From NCBI GenBank assembly GCA_016719575.1, contig JADJYV010000004.1:1-64000 (forward strand): a DNA stretch of 64,000 bases. Direction: 5' to 3'. Both the position numbers and the translations under genes were made by a program. This stretch comes from Pseudobdellovibrionaceae bacterium. Its GTDB lineage: Bacteria; Bdellovibrionota; Bdellovibrionia; Bdellovibrionales; Bdellovibrionaceae. Of this stretch, positions 7,809 through 15,797 are shown piece by piece; within the stretch, counting starts at the first letter, position 1, and each line of letters starts with the position of its first letter. Below the pieces are notes generated by a model. That model ran no database searches. It saw nothing but the letters and a program-made list of their open reading frames with translations, and was not told the DNA's origin.

Positions 7809-8307
7809 CTAGAAAGGCACAGATTTATGGGCGGTTCTTAAGAATTTTATAGGGACTGCCATCATCATTTTAATTCCATGATCCAACGCTGGGATGGGGT
7901 AAATTTCTTTCTTGCCATGACCTTCGGGTCCTTTCTTGGCCCAGATTTTATCACAGATTCTGGACCGGGTTAGCCCGGGCAGGTCAAAAGTAGCGACACT
8001 TATTTGTCGCGTCTAATGATCGGCAACACAACGGGTCGCGAAACCATCACTAATTGAGCGGCCAATACTTGTGCTGTGCTTGTCATCAGAGCCGATCTTT
8101 CCAAAGAAAACTTGAACCCGTGCATCGCCGTACAGTGATGACGAAAAAAATCCGAAACGCGCACGTACATCCGTTGTAAGGCCTGGTAGAAAGTCTGTTT
8201 TACCGTCGACTAGATATGGGCTGTAGCCTTGGGCTGTGCCCATGCCCAAATAATTTGAAAATCGAACAAATATTATACCTTCAAGCTTTAAAGTGGTCCC
8301 TTTTATT
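7809..8307 (-). pseudogene. Gene remnant with an in-frame TAG
   Basis: Read on the minus strand, one open frame runs from the end of the HTH gene to a TAG at 7809-7811, interrupted only by a TAG at 8013-8015. On both sides of this stop the text is protein-like: FSSSLYGDARVQVFFGKIGS before it and DKIWAKKGPEGHGKKEIYPI after it. No start codon with a ribosome site is evident, and the 5' part overlaps the HTH gene, so the N-terminus appears lost. The family is not recognised. It could be the tail of a gene disrupted when the AT-rich regulator segment arrived. Confidence 0.4.
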
Positions 8308-9030
8308 TTATTCACTAAGATATTTATCCATTTCCCATCTGAAATTTTGAAGAGACAAATATAGGCCCATTGGCTTGGAATTATCAATTTTGAATTTTGC
8401 TCGGCTATTCGCCCTCTTGGCAAGTTCAGTAAGTTCTTGCATTTTCCTAGTAATCTCTTCTCGGTCTTCTGGTAGATAATCATGTAGAAAGAAATGTGTG
8501 CTATTTCTATTTTCATTTTCAATAAAGCTCTTGAATATATCATTCCGTAATTTTGTCCCTAGAGGCCCTCCAGTTTTCCATACTGGTTCACCATTGACCA
8601 ATAAGCGAACTTTATTATTGGGCAGCCACACAATTAATTTTAGTTTATCTATCTTGCTCAAGTACTGAACGGTTTTCTTCTCTGGCAAATGAAATTTTTT
8701 TTGTATTTGGTAGGGAGTCAGGCCTCTTAAAAGATTGTCGAAGTATGCCAAGTAGTCTGGATTTGCAGAGAAGAAATGTTCTTGCTCATCTGTGTATTGA
8801 AAAGTTTGTGATGTAGATTCTTCAATCGAAGAGAATATTTCCGTTAGACTTAATCCAACTTCATTAACCAGCAATTTAAAAGATTCAAGAGTGACTGTAC
8901 CGCCTCCGTACCACCTCTTAATTGTTGGAAGGCTAACCCCTAATTTTTTTGCTAAATCACTTTGAGTAAGGCCAAGGGACTTAGCCTTATTTTTAACAAT
9001 TATCATGGCTTGTTTGTTTAGGTTTATCAT
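8308..9030 (-). CDS. XRE/Cro-type helix-turn-helix regulator with extended C-terminal domain
   Basis: A 240-residue protein. Residues about 9-60 form an HTH of the Cro/C1 type (LTQSDLAKKLGVSLPTIKRW). The remaining 170 residues resemble long C-terminal regions of regulators I associate with Bdellovibrio and Fibrobacter (TIGR02147/DUF4423 style), with a second winged-helix-like segment near LTPYQIQKKFHLPEKK. That assignment is from memory and weak. The start is ATG 9030 with no strong ribosome site (a Met is also at residue 9). It is divergent from the secreted cysteine-rich gene at 9132, with a small palindrome between them, so it probably controls that gene and itself. It is distinctly AT-rich. 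Confidence 0.8.
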   Translation of the reverse strand: MINLNKQAMIIVKNKAKSLGLTQSDLAKKLGVSLPTIKRWYGGGTVTLESFKLLVNEVGLSLTEIFSSIEESTSQTFQYTDEQEHFFSANPDYLAYFDNLLRGLTPYQIQKKFHLPEKKTVQYLSKIDKLKLIVWLPNNKVRLLVNGEPVWKTGGPLGTKLRNDIFKSFIENENRNSTHFFLHDYLPEDREEITRKMQELTELAKRANSRAKFKIDNSKPMGLYLSLQNFRWEMDKYLSE

Positions 9031-9042
9031 AATGAGCTATAT

Positions 9043-9061
9043 GGTATCACTAAATTATACC
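9043..9061. promoter_or_regulatory. Candidate operator palindrome between divergent genes
   Basis: GGTAT, 9 bases, ATACC, positioned 13 bases upstream of the HTH regulator start and within the 101-bp divergent promoter region. Size and location fit a Cro-type operator, but only one copy is seen. Confidence 0.4.
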
Positions 9062-9131
9062 TCGGTACATGATGTTGTGAACTTATTCCTTCAAGGATAA
9101 ATGCTTTCCATGAACTAAAAAAGGAGATGTC

Positions 9132-9563
9132 ATGAAAACAAAAATTTTAAAATGCTTAATGTTCGTGTGCTTGACTGTTGGTGTGTCGAATGCTTTTGCT
9201 CAAAGTTTTATTAATGAAGACTTAAGACCAGGATATTGTTCTCATATGAGTAAAGACCCTCGTTGCTGGGAAGGAATGGATAATACTCCTAATCCTCGAC
9301 CATATGCATGTCTTTCAAAAAATTCGTGTAGTGTGATAAAAAGTGTTCATCAAGATAGTTCAGGGAAGTATCACTGCAAAGATTTAAAAGGCAGTAGTTT
9401 CTCTTGCAATAAGCTTGTTCAAGATTTTGGAACGAACCTGCAAGGTTTTGCCGTAAAGGTTACAGTGCCGTATTTTGATAGCTGTCATATGCCTGGACGA
9501 TGTGGTCCGAGGGCCTGTATGCCAGGCCTTGGTGTTGCGAACTTGGATCAATCTTGCCAATAA
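9132..9563 (+). CDS. Small secreted cysteine-rich protein
   Basis: 143 residues from ATG 9132, 6 bases after AAGGAG. Residues 1-24 are a signal peptide ending SNAFAQ. The mature part has ten cysteines in about 119 residues (for example GYCSHM, RCWEG, ACLSKNSCSV, CHMPGRCGPRACM), an even number consistent with five disulfide bonds and an extracytoplasmic or secreted location. No known family is recognised. The divergent HTH regulator suggests regulated production. A strong hairpin ends the transcript. Possible roles such as secreted effector, inhibitor or toxin are open. Confidence 0.75.
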   Translation: MKTKILKCLMFVCLTVGVSNAFAQSFINEDLRPGYCSHMSKDPRCWEGMDNTPNPRPYACLSKNSCSVIKSVHQDSSGKYHCKDLKGSSFSCNKLVQDFGTNLQGFAVKVTVPYFDSCHMPGRCGPRACMPGLGVANLDQSCQ

Positions 9564-9570
9564 CTTTACT

Positions 9571-9610
9571 AGCTTTGGATAAATAAAAATTTATCCAAAG
9601 CTCTATTTTT
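9571..9610 (+). terminator. Strong hairpin terminator after the cysteine-rich gene
   Basis: A perfect 14-bp stem, AGCTTTGGATAAAT with ATTTATCCAAAGCT around an AAAA loop (9571-9602), followed by CTATTTTTG. It begins 8 bases after the stop codon. The stem is unusually long and perfect for a terminator. Confidence 0.8.
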
Positions 9611-9670
9611 GATTTTAATATTACACCCACCTGTCACCCATGACTTTTAATATTGCTATAAGGTGTTGAT

Positions 9671-9826
9671 ATGTTTTGTGAATTTGCCTTTAATAATTTA
9701 TTAAAATCCTCTCCGCCAATTTCAAGTCCACTGCAACGGCTGATTTCACCAAGTAACCGAAAAGTTAAAATACCAAAGAGATATCAAACAAATAACAGAG
9801 CAAAAGACTTTCGGGTCATTTTTTGA
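9671..9826 (+). CDS. Possible 51-residue basic protein
   Basis: An ATG at 9671 opens a frame of 51 codons with a basic C-terminal half (RKVKIPKRYQTNNRAKDFRV). The start is preceded by AAGGTG about 6 bases upstream. It lies between a terminator and the convergent HELLH gene. No family is recognised, and it may be a remnant or chance frame. Confidence 0.25.
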   Translation: MFCEFAFNNLLKSSPPISSPLQRLISPSNRKVKIPKRYQTNNRAKDFRVIF

Positions 9827-9829
9827 ATA

Positions 9830-10528
9830 TCACGGAAAATAATGGTTCTTCTTTATCTCAGAAATAAACGCTTCGTGGCCTTCAACTTTAGATACTATTT
9901 CCCAAGCACGAACATACGCTTGAGAAAAGGAATGAGAATATTGAATATCAATCATTTTCAAAAGATCTTCTCTATTGAGTTTCGTATATATGAATTTTTG
10001 CATAGCCATTAAGTGTAAATGATTTCGTGTAACTGGTTCTTCACCTATATACTTTTGTAGTAATGGTGTTGGCCAATCTACATTTTCAACTATCCAAGTG
10101 TGTAACAATTCATGAAAAACGAGATCTGCAAAAGAATCATCCGAACGAACGGGCTCTTCGCCCATATAAGACTTTAAATACCTAGTGACATTCAAAACGA
10201 GCGGATTACTGTAAGATGGAGTTTTAGGACAAACAGACAGAGTTGCAGTCAGCTCTTTTCTTCGAAATCCCATTTCAAAAATTTCAAATACCTTTCCAAA
10301 TAGAATGGGCCCTGATTGATTCCAAATATGAATAAAATCCGAAGTTCTTGTTTTAGCTTCATTCGCCCACAGTGGGTCAATTTTACGATCAGGGGTATTC
10401 GAGCAATTAGAGTCGTATAGCCAGCTATATTCAAAGAATAACTCGGGTGCAGATAGTTGCTTGGTAGGAACCTGCGCGTATGAGCTTGAAATGAATAAAA
10501 ACGAAATTACTAAAATTAAGTATTTCAC
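9830..10528 (-). CDS. Secreted protein with HELLH zinc-metallopeptidase motif
   Basis: 232 residues starting with GTG 10528. Residues 1-19 are a signal peptide (LVISFLFISSSYAQ). The motif FHELLHTWI at residues 138-146 matches the zinc-binding HExxH of metallopeptidases, with His139, Glu140 and His143. A third ligand is not obvious; Glu or His residues in the following helices (GEEPVTRNHLHL) are candidates. A related segment, MGEEPVRSDDSF, precedes the motif. No named family is recognised. It is probably periplasmic or secreted. The upstream ribosome site is weak. Composition is AT-rich like its neighbours. Confidence 0.65.
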   Translation of the reverse strand: MKYLILVISFLFISSSYAQVPTKQLSAPELFFEYSWLYDSNCSNTPDRKIDPLWANEAKTRTSDFIHIWNQSGPILFGKVFEIFEMGFRRKELTATLSVCPKTPSYSNPLVLNVTRYLKSYMGEEPVRSDDSFADLVFHELLHTWIVENVDWPTPLLQKYIGEEPVTRNHLHLMAMQKFIYTKLNREDLLKMIDIQYSHSFSQAYVRAWEIVSKVEGHEAFISEIKKNHYFP

Positions 10529-10746
10529 AGGCGTTTAGATACTTACTCAACCCGCAGCAGTCAATCCTTATATAGCATTTTTCTATCATGTCGCATCCCT
10601 TGGCCGGGAGCAAAGACAAAGCAGGTAGAATTTATTTCAATACTAGCCACTAATTATTTGTCGCACTGATTTGATTGCGAAATGTCCCCGCATGTCTTCT
10701 CTAGATACTAAGCAAAGGCTCACCTTTTCTAGCTGGTTTTACGGTA

Positions 10747-11619
10747 TCACTTTAATTTATTTTTGACAGACTCCTGAGTGCAAACTCTTACAAAGAGTTC
10801 CGCAATTTCTGAGAGCCCCTCTTTTTTGCGGAAATAAAGATTCAATTTGTATTTTAATAAAGGAAGTGGTGATTTTAAGCAAATCAGCCCTGGACTATAT
10901 GGCACTAGAAAGTCCGGCACGAGAGAGGCCCCCATCCCAGCACAGGTTAGGGAGAGACTTGCCGTCCAACTCTGAACCACGCTTACTATCTCCGGCTCGC
11001 GGCCCCATTTCTTTTTAAATTCAACCTTAAAGTGATCTATCTCTTCCCCCATATCTCCGGTGATAAAGTGCTGCTTTTCGAATGGAACTTGTCGCGCCTT
11101 GATCTTGGATTGCGCAAATACAAATTGCCCCTTTAAAATCGGCGTGCTTTCAAAAACAGATAACGGCGACTCATGAACAGCCAAAGCTAAATCGACTTCC
11201 CTATTGGCAACGAGCTCTCTTGTTCTTCTGGCATTTGCAATTGATATGATAGGTCGAATCCCTAGTGAACTTTTTTGCAGCTCTACTAAAACCCCTGGCA
11301 ACAAGGATTGAGCGACAGCGTTGGAACATGCAATTCGAATCGTTCCATCAATCAAGCCTTTTGAATGAACCACTTTTTTTCTTAGATGATCCATTCGTTC
11401 TAATAGATCCGTAGCCTCTGCCAATAAAACTCTACCGGCAGAAGTGAGATAAAAATCCTTCTTTCGATGCTCAAGTAAGACAGCGCCTAATTGGGATTCT
11501 AATGAACGGATGGCTTGGCTTACAGCCGACACACTCACGTTGTTGATCTTAGCCGAATCGGTAATACTTAGTTTTGTTGCGGCGTCTGAAAAGTATTTAA
11601 GATGATAGAGATTCCACAT
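10747..11619 (-). CDS. LysR-family transcriptional regulator
   Basis: 290 residues. The N-terminal winged HTH covers residues 1-60 (ITDSAKINNVSVSAVSQAIR and SLESQLGAVLLEHRKK), followed by the usual linker helix and a substrate-binding domain from about residue 90 (IRIACSNAVAQSLLPGVL). The length is typical. The start is ATG 11619. It is divergent from the Dabb-HAD pair at 11715, and the 95-bp gap holds an 8-11-8 palindrome suited to LysR binding, so it very likely controls that pair. The inducer is unknown. Confidence 0.9.
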   Translation of the reverse strand: MWNLYHLKYFSDAATKLSITDSAKINNVSVSAVSQAIRSLESQLGAVLLEHRKKDFYLTSAGRVLLAEATDLLERMDHLRKKVVHSKGLIDGTIRIACSNAVAQSLLPGVLVELQKSSLGIRPIISIANARRTRELVANREVDLALAVHESPLSVFESTPILKGQFVFAQSKIKARQVPFEKQHFITGDMGEEIDHFKVEFKKKWGREPEIVSVVQSWTASLSLTCAGMGASLVPDFLVPYSPGLICLKSPLPLLKYKLNLYFRKKEGLSEIAELFVRVCTQESVKNKLK

Positions 11620-11642
11620 AATTAAATTTTACTTCATAATAT

Positions 11643-11669
11643 ATTAATTACTATTAAATTTTAATTAAT
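11643..11669. promoter_or_regulatory. Candidate LysR operator
   Basis: ATTAATTA (11643-11650) and TAATTAAT (11662-11669) form a perfect inverted repeat with an 11-base spacer. It lies midway in the divergent region between the LysR gene and the Dabb gene, as expected for a LysR recognition site. The region is very AT-rich, which raises the chance of a coincidental palindrome. Confidence 0.45.
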
Positions 11670-11714
11670 ATTATCTTTTGATAGACCTAGGCCAGTCTTT
11701 TGAAAGGAGACCTT

Positions 11715-12164
11715 ATGAAACCTAATCAAACAATATTTAAAGCATTAGCCCTCATGTTAGGGGGATTGTTAACCTTACCTCTCTTTGCAAGTGCAGCACG
11801 GCCCTCAGCCACGGGCCAGGCGCTTAACGGGGGCTCACTGGTGCGCCATATAGTCGCATTTAAATTTGCTGCAAAGGTCACAGCAGAACAAAAGCAGCAT
11901 GTCGTAGCTGAGTTTCTTGCGATGAAACGTCAAATTCCTAGCATTGTGTCCATCGAATCAGGATTGAACAATAGCCCAGAAGAACTTGATAAGGGGTTTA
12001 CTCACGTTTTTATTGTCACATTTCAAACAACTGAAGAGCGCGATGACTATGTCTATAATAATCCTGTGCATGCTATATTTAAAACACAGGTCGGCCCGCT
12101 GTTGGATGGCGGTTCGGCTGGAGTTATCGTATTGGATTTTAACACAAAAGAACTCATCTTATGA
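11715..12164 (+). CDS. Exported Dabb (stress-responsive A/B barrel) domain protein
   Basis: 149 residues from ATG 11715, chosen because AAAGGAG lies 6 bases upstream. A signal peptide covers residues about 1-27 (ALALMLGGLLTLPLFASAA). The rest matches the Dabb fold: VRHIVAFKFAAKVTAEQ, then SIESGLNNSPEELDKGFTH, then the FIVTFQTTEERDDYV and HAIF segments. Dabb proteins are small dimeric ferredoxin-like barrels, usually cytoplasmic, so an exported version is less usual. The stop overlaps the HAD start by 4 bases (ATGA), so the two are coupled. Confidence 0.85.
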   Translation: MKPNQTIFKALALMLGGLLTLPLFASAARPSATGQALNGGSLVRHIVAFKFAAKVTAEQKQHVVAEFLAMKRQIPSIVSIESGLNNSPEELDKGFTHVFIVTFQTTEERDDYVYNNPVHAIFKTQVGPLLDGGSAGVIVLDFNTKELIL

Positions 12165-12760
12165 AAACATTACCTTTAGAAAATTATGATGCACTCTTGT
12201 TTGATCTTGACGGCACGCTTGCCGATTCAATGGCGATACATAATGAGGCTTGGATTGCTACGTTTAAGGACTTAGGATTTTCAGTAACGCCGGAGCTTTT
12301 AACTCAATACGCGGGCATACCCAATCAGAGGACGGTCGAGATTTTCAATCAGCGCTTTGGATGGCATCTCGACCCTCAATCTGTGGCGAGAGACAAGGAG
12401 CAGCGCTTTTTACAAAACATTGACTTTGTTCGTCCAATTGAAAGCGTTTTAAAAATCGCACAAACTTACTACCAAATAAAAAAAATGGCGATTGTGTCTG
12501 GCGGAACAAAAAATCTAGTTGATCAAATCTTAAATGTACTCAAAATCGCGAGCCTTTTTTCAGTAAAAGTTTGTGCTGAAGATGTTCCTCTCGGAAAACC
12601 CCATCCTGACCCATTTTTATTTGCCGCAAAGGTTTTAAAGGTTAGCCCAACAACATGCCTGGTTTTTGAAGATGGTGAATCCGGGATTAAGGGAGCAAAA
12701 GCAGCTGGAATGGGTGTCGTACGAGTTCGGTCCGACTTTGATATGATGTTTTTGAGTTAA
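12161..12760 (+). CDS. HAD-family phosphatase / beta-phosphoglucomutase-like hydrolase
   Basis: 199 residues. HAD motif I is LLFDLDGTLAD (nucleophile Asp15, acid/base Asp17), motif II is IVSGGT, motif III is the Lys in LGKPHPDPF, and motif IV is VFEDGESGIKGAKAAGMG. The alpha-helical cap inserted after motif I is of the beta-phosphoglucomutase/DOG-type (subclass IA). It dephosphorylates or isomerises a small phosphorylated metabolite, probably a sugar phosphate; the substrate is not determined. It is translationally coupled to the Dabb gene and probably controlled by the divergent LysR protein. Confidence 0.9.
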   Translation: MKTLPLENYDALLFDLDGTLADSMAIHNEAWIATFKDLGFSVTPELLTQYAGIPNQRTVEIFNQRFGWHLDPQSVARDKEQRFLQNIDFVRPIESVLKIAQTYYQIKKMAIVSGGTKNLVDQILNVLKIASLFSVKVCAEDVPLGKPHPDPFLFAAKVLKVSPTTCLVFEDGESGIKGAKAAGMGVVRVRSDFDMMFLS

Positions 12761-12870
12761 CTTTCAAATCACCCCGCAGAAACGCCATCTGTGGAATGCA
12801 ATACTCCTCGAGTTCAAATTCGGAGCAAATTCGATGTCAAAAGTTCTACGAAATGACAAAAGGCGACTTT

Positions 12871-13344
12871 ATGCGCTTACCGGTATCACTTTTTGGCAGT
12901 TTGTTGGTAGCAACATTTGCACTCGGTTCATCGGCGATGGCTGAAACTGTAGAGAGTTCAAAAATTTTAATTAAACCAAGTCGCATTACAAAACGGGTTG
13001 TTTTGGTTGATAACCAGGAAAGTAACTTGCGCGTTCAGGCGCTCTCAATATTTGAGCAAGGTGCAACAGACTTCTCGAATACTAGCAAAGTTGTTTTGGC
13101 AATTTCGCAACTCGGCGAAATGTTCCAGGTTGAAGCCAGCTTTGATCTTGGTGGTTCAATCGGTCTAGATTCTGCAAAGCGCATCGGGCCTGGTCTATAT
13201 CAAGTGACTTTCATCGATGCAAACAAAGGTATGAGTACTCAAGTACTCACTATCGATGCTCGTAAAGCAGTTTCTGACATTAAAAATATAAAATGTGAAG
13301 ATGATAACGCTTGCGAAATTAAAACTTCAGTTGATTTGAAGTAA
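12871..13344 (+). CDS. Hypothetical exported protein
   Basis: 157 residues from ATG 12871, which follows AAAGGCG and directly begins a good signal peptide (LPVSLFGSLLVATFALGSSA) cut near AMA-ET. The frame extends upstream, but those residues would spoil the leader. The mature part is beta-rich, with two cysteines near the C-terminus (IKCEDDNACEIK). No family is recognised. It is probably periplasmic. It ends 23 bp from the convergent helicase gene. Confidence 0.65.
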   Translation: MRLPVSLFGSLLVATFALGSSAMAETVESSKILIKPSRITKRVVLVDNQESNLRVQALSIFEQGATDFSNTSKVVLAISQLGEMFQVEASFDLGGSIGLDSAKRIGPGLYQVTFIDANKGMSTQVLTIDARKAVSDIKNIKCEDDNACEIKTSVDLK

Positions 13345-13367
13345 TTAAGGAATATGTGTCCTCGGGA

Positions 13368-14603
13368 TTACTTCTTTTTGCGCCGCTTGGCCTTACGCAT
13401 GCGGCTTTCTTCGCTCTCGATCAGCTCCTTTAGGCTCTTGTCGAGATCTCGAGGCTCGGCGATCATCTTATAGTCGCTTTTACTGACTTTAATGACATCA
13501 ATCTTTTTTGTAAGAAGCTTTTCGATTTCTTGGAGCTGTGGCTTTTCTTCTTGGCTACAGAAAGAGACCGCGACGCCTTTATTGAACCCCCGGCCAGTGC
13601 GACCGATGCGGTGGACGTAGTTTTCGCTTTTTTCTGGCAGATCATAATTGATCACATGAGTTACGTCCGGAATATCAATACCGCGGGCGCTGACGTCGGT
13701 TGCAATTAGAATTTTGCATTCTCCACGGCGGAAGGCCCTCATAACGTCTTCACGGTCCGTTTGGTCTTTTTCTCCGTGTATGGTCATCGTTGGGATTTCG
13801 ACCCGCGCCATGGCCTTAGCGACGCGCTCAGCTCGGACGCGGGTTCGAACAAAGATAATGAATTTGCCTTCGGGATTTTGCTGAATGTATTCGGCCAAGA
13901 AGAAGCGCTTGTCGTCCATTTCAACAAACATCACAAAGTGAGAAATATTTTTTGAAACGGGATCTTCAGGAGAAATTTGGATGCGAATAGCATTGCGATG
14001 GACCTGAGAATAGGCGAGCTTTTTAATTTCGGGATTTATGGTTGCCGAAAAAAACAGAGTCTGATGTCGGCGGGTGAGTTCGCGTTTGACGCCTTGTACA
14101 TCGCCAATAAATCCCAGATCAAGCATGCGATCGGCCTCATCGAGAACGAGCGTTTCAACACTCTGGAGGTTGACAAAACCCTGTCGAATTAAATCAAACA
14201 TACGTCCTGGGGTTGCAATAAGAATGTCAATTCCATCCTGGAGTTTTTTTATTTGGAAATCCTGCTCTACGCCGCCGAAGACGGCAAAAGATTTTACTTT
14301 TGTGTGCTTTGCAAGGGCATTAAAAACTTCGCCGATTTGTTGTGCGAGTTCTCGGGTGGGAACCATAATCAAGCACTTGATGCCAAGGACGCGCTTACTG
14401 CTTTTGTTGCTATGTATGCCGTTAATAATCGGAATAGCAAAAGCTGCAGTTTTGCCAGTACCAGTTTGAGCGATAGCTAAAACATCTTCGCCCTTCATGA
14501 TGGAGGGGATGGCTTTGTACTGAATATCGGTCGTGCGAAAGAAGCCGTTATTGTTGAGGTTTCTCAAAAGATCATCTGAAAGGTGAAACTTATCGAATTT
14601 CAA
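13368..14603 (-). CDS. rhlE: DEAD-box ATP-dependent RNA helicase (RhlE-like)
   Basis: 411 residues. The ordered motifs are the Q motif (TTDIQYKAIPSI), motif I AQTGTGKTAAFA, Ia PTRELAQQ, Ib TPGRM, II VLDEADRMLDLGF, III FSATINPEI, IV IIFVRTR, V TDVSARGIDIPDV and VI HRIGRTGR. A short basic tail (RKAKRRKKK) should bind RNA. The MLDLGF after DEAD and the overall shape favour the RhlE group, which acts in ribosome assembly and mRNA decay. The start codon appears to be TTG 14603, with GAGG 6 bases upstream. The gene stands alone, convergent with the gene at 12871. Confidence 0.93.
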   Translation of the reverse strand: MKFDKFHLSDDLLRNLNNNGFFRTTDIQYKAIPSIMKGEDVLAIAQTGTGKTAAFAIPIINGIHSNKSSKRVLGIKCLIMVPTRELAQQIGEVFNALAKHTKVKSFAVFGGVEQDFQIKKLQDGIDILIATPGRMFDLIRQGFVNLQSVETLVLDEADRMLDLGFIGDVQGVKRELTRRHQTLFFSATINPEIKKLAYSQVHRNAIRIQISPEDPVSKNISHFVMFVEMDDKRFFLAEYIQQNPEGKFIIFVRTRVRAERVAKAMARVEIPTMTIHGEKDQTDREDVMRAFRRGECKILIATDVSARGIDIPDVTHVINYDLPEKSENYVHRIGRTGRGFNKGVAVSFCSQEEKPQLQEIEKLLTKKIDVIKVSKSDYKMIAEPRDLDKSLKELIESEESRMRKAKRRKKK

Positions 14604-14872
14604 GGAAAACCTCGATGTAAAGTTGTTGCACGAAGGTGGCTATTTACCACGCCAGGGGCATTTGGTGGAACAGGATAGTAAAAAATACCCAGTGCAAAGT
14701 TCCTGTGTTGGCAGAACCTGAAAAGGACAGAGTCGTCCAGAGGAAGCTGCCGCTGTCACAGCTAGAAAATAAGGGGGCACCCTCGTCATTTTAATTCTTG
14801 CGTTAAAAGACGATTTTTTGATGACCACCTATCCCCCTAGAAATAGCGTTAATCGCTTCGAGGGGGTGTTCT
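14604..14872. other. Divergent intergenic region without an assigned gene
   Basis: 269 bp between the helicase and protease starts. A minus-strand frame at 14640-14828 exists, but it has no convincing ribosome site or family. The region is GC-richer than typical promoter DNA here, so a short RNA or small protein cannot be excluded. I do not see SRP, 6S or riboswitch consensus segments. Confidence 0.4.
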
Positions 14873-15709
14873 ATGAGATTATTTCTTGCCACTTTATTTT
14901 TTTGTTCACAGTCCTTTGCGTTAACAAATGCGGTCCCAGCAGAAACAAAGGACCTTGAGTCTGTCGTTTTTTATAAGGTAAATCAATATGATCATGAGAT
15001 TAAGGATCAGGTTCCTGGCTATTGTAACGGAAACCTAATATCAAGTCGCGTGATGATAACGGCAGCCCATTGCGTTTTTATGGCCGAAGCCATGAAGTCT
15101 TGGCAAATGGAAATCCAGATCGGGGAATATCGATACGTAAACTCCCCAAATGGCGAAAGACATCGTGTGGGATACGTGACTGTGAGTAAAGAGCTAGTCA
15201 ATACCCAAATTCTTTTTTTGGAGGGGCTGAAGCGCCGTTTGGATTCTCAAGGCGTTGACCTCAAGGTGGGGCCGACAGAGGATATCGCTGTTGTTATTTT
15301 TGAGAGGCCGCTTGCTTTAAAAGAGGAGTTTCAATTTACACCTCTTGTGTCGCAAAAACATTTAAAGTCGGTATTGCCACAAATTTTGTCTTATTTGCCA
15401 ACGGTCGTGACCATTAATCCATTTGAAGAAATAGCAACGACAGATATGAAAAGAATGGCTCAACTTAATAACATCAAATCGAGCGGGGGTTCTTTTGAAT
15501 CAAAATCGAACTCGCGTGTCCAAGCTGGCGACAGTGGTGCTCCGCTGTTTGTTAAAATCGGAACACAGTGGCAGCAGGTCGGCGTTACTAAGGGAAGGGC
15601 CGAAACTTGGTTTTCAAACTGGGACGTATTTGGCATTTTGGACCAGAAGATCTGTGGCATTGCCGGTCAAAGCGGTGATCCAGACATAAAAACTCTTCTT
15701 TGCCAGTAA
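14873..15709 (+). CDS. Secreted trypsin-like serine protease (S1 family)
   Basis: 278 residues with a short signal peptide (residues 1-17, LFLATLFFCSQSFA). The catalytic triad of chymotrypsin-fold proteases is complete: His66 in MITAAHCV, Asp137 in TEDIAVVIF and Ser221 in QAGDSGAPLF. Cysteines near 51 and 67 fit the conserved disulfide next to the catalytic His. Activation residues after the leader are not the classical IVGG, so maturation may differ. The start is ATG 14873 after GAGGGGG. Predatory bacteria export many such proteases, and a role in prey or protein degradation is plausible but inferred. Confidence 0.88.
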   Translation: MRLFLATLFFCSQSFALTNAVPAETKDLESVVFYKVNQYDHEIKDQVPGYCNGNLISSRVMITAAHCVFMAEAMKSWQMEIQIGEYRYVNSPNGERHRVGYVTVSKELVNTQILFLEGLKRRLDSQGVDLKVGPTEDIAVVIFERPLALKEEFQFTPLVSQKHLKSVLPQILSYLPTVVTINPFEEIATTDMKRMAQLNNIKSSGGSFESKSNSRVQAGDSGAPLFVKIGTQWQQVGVTKGRAETWFSNWDVFGILDQKICGIAGQSGDPDIKTLLCQ

Positions 15710-15797
15710 AACCACCCCTCGACTGAAGTCCGAATACAAAGCGTGTCTGTGGCTCCTGAGTTGATCCTGAGCATTTACTCGAATAGCCTTAAGAGGA

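Noticed and set aside
8308..8543. Frame overlapping the HTH gene that continues into the downstream remnant
   Set aside because: The part inside the HTH gene is a shadow in another frame; only the portion after 8307 is protein-like.
14640..14828. Minus-strand 62-codon frame in the helicase-protease gap
   Set aside because: Contains several cysteines and prolines but no signal peptide, ribosome site or recognisable motif; not supported as a gene.
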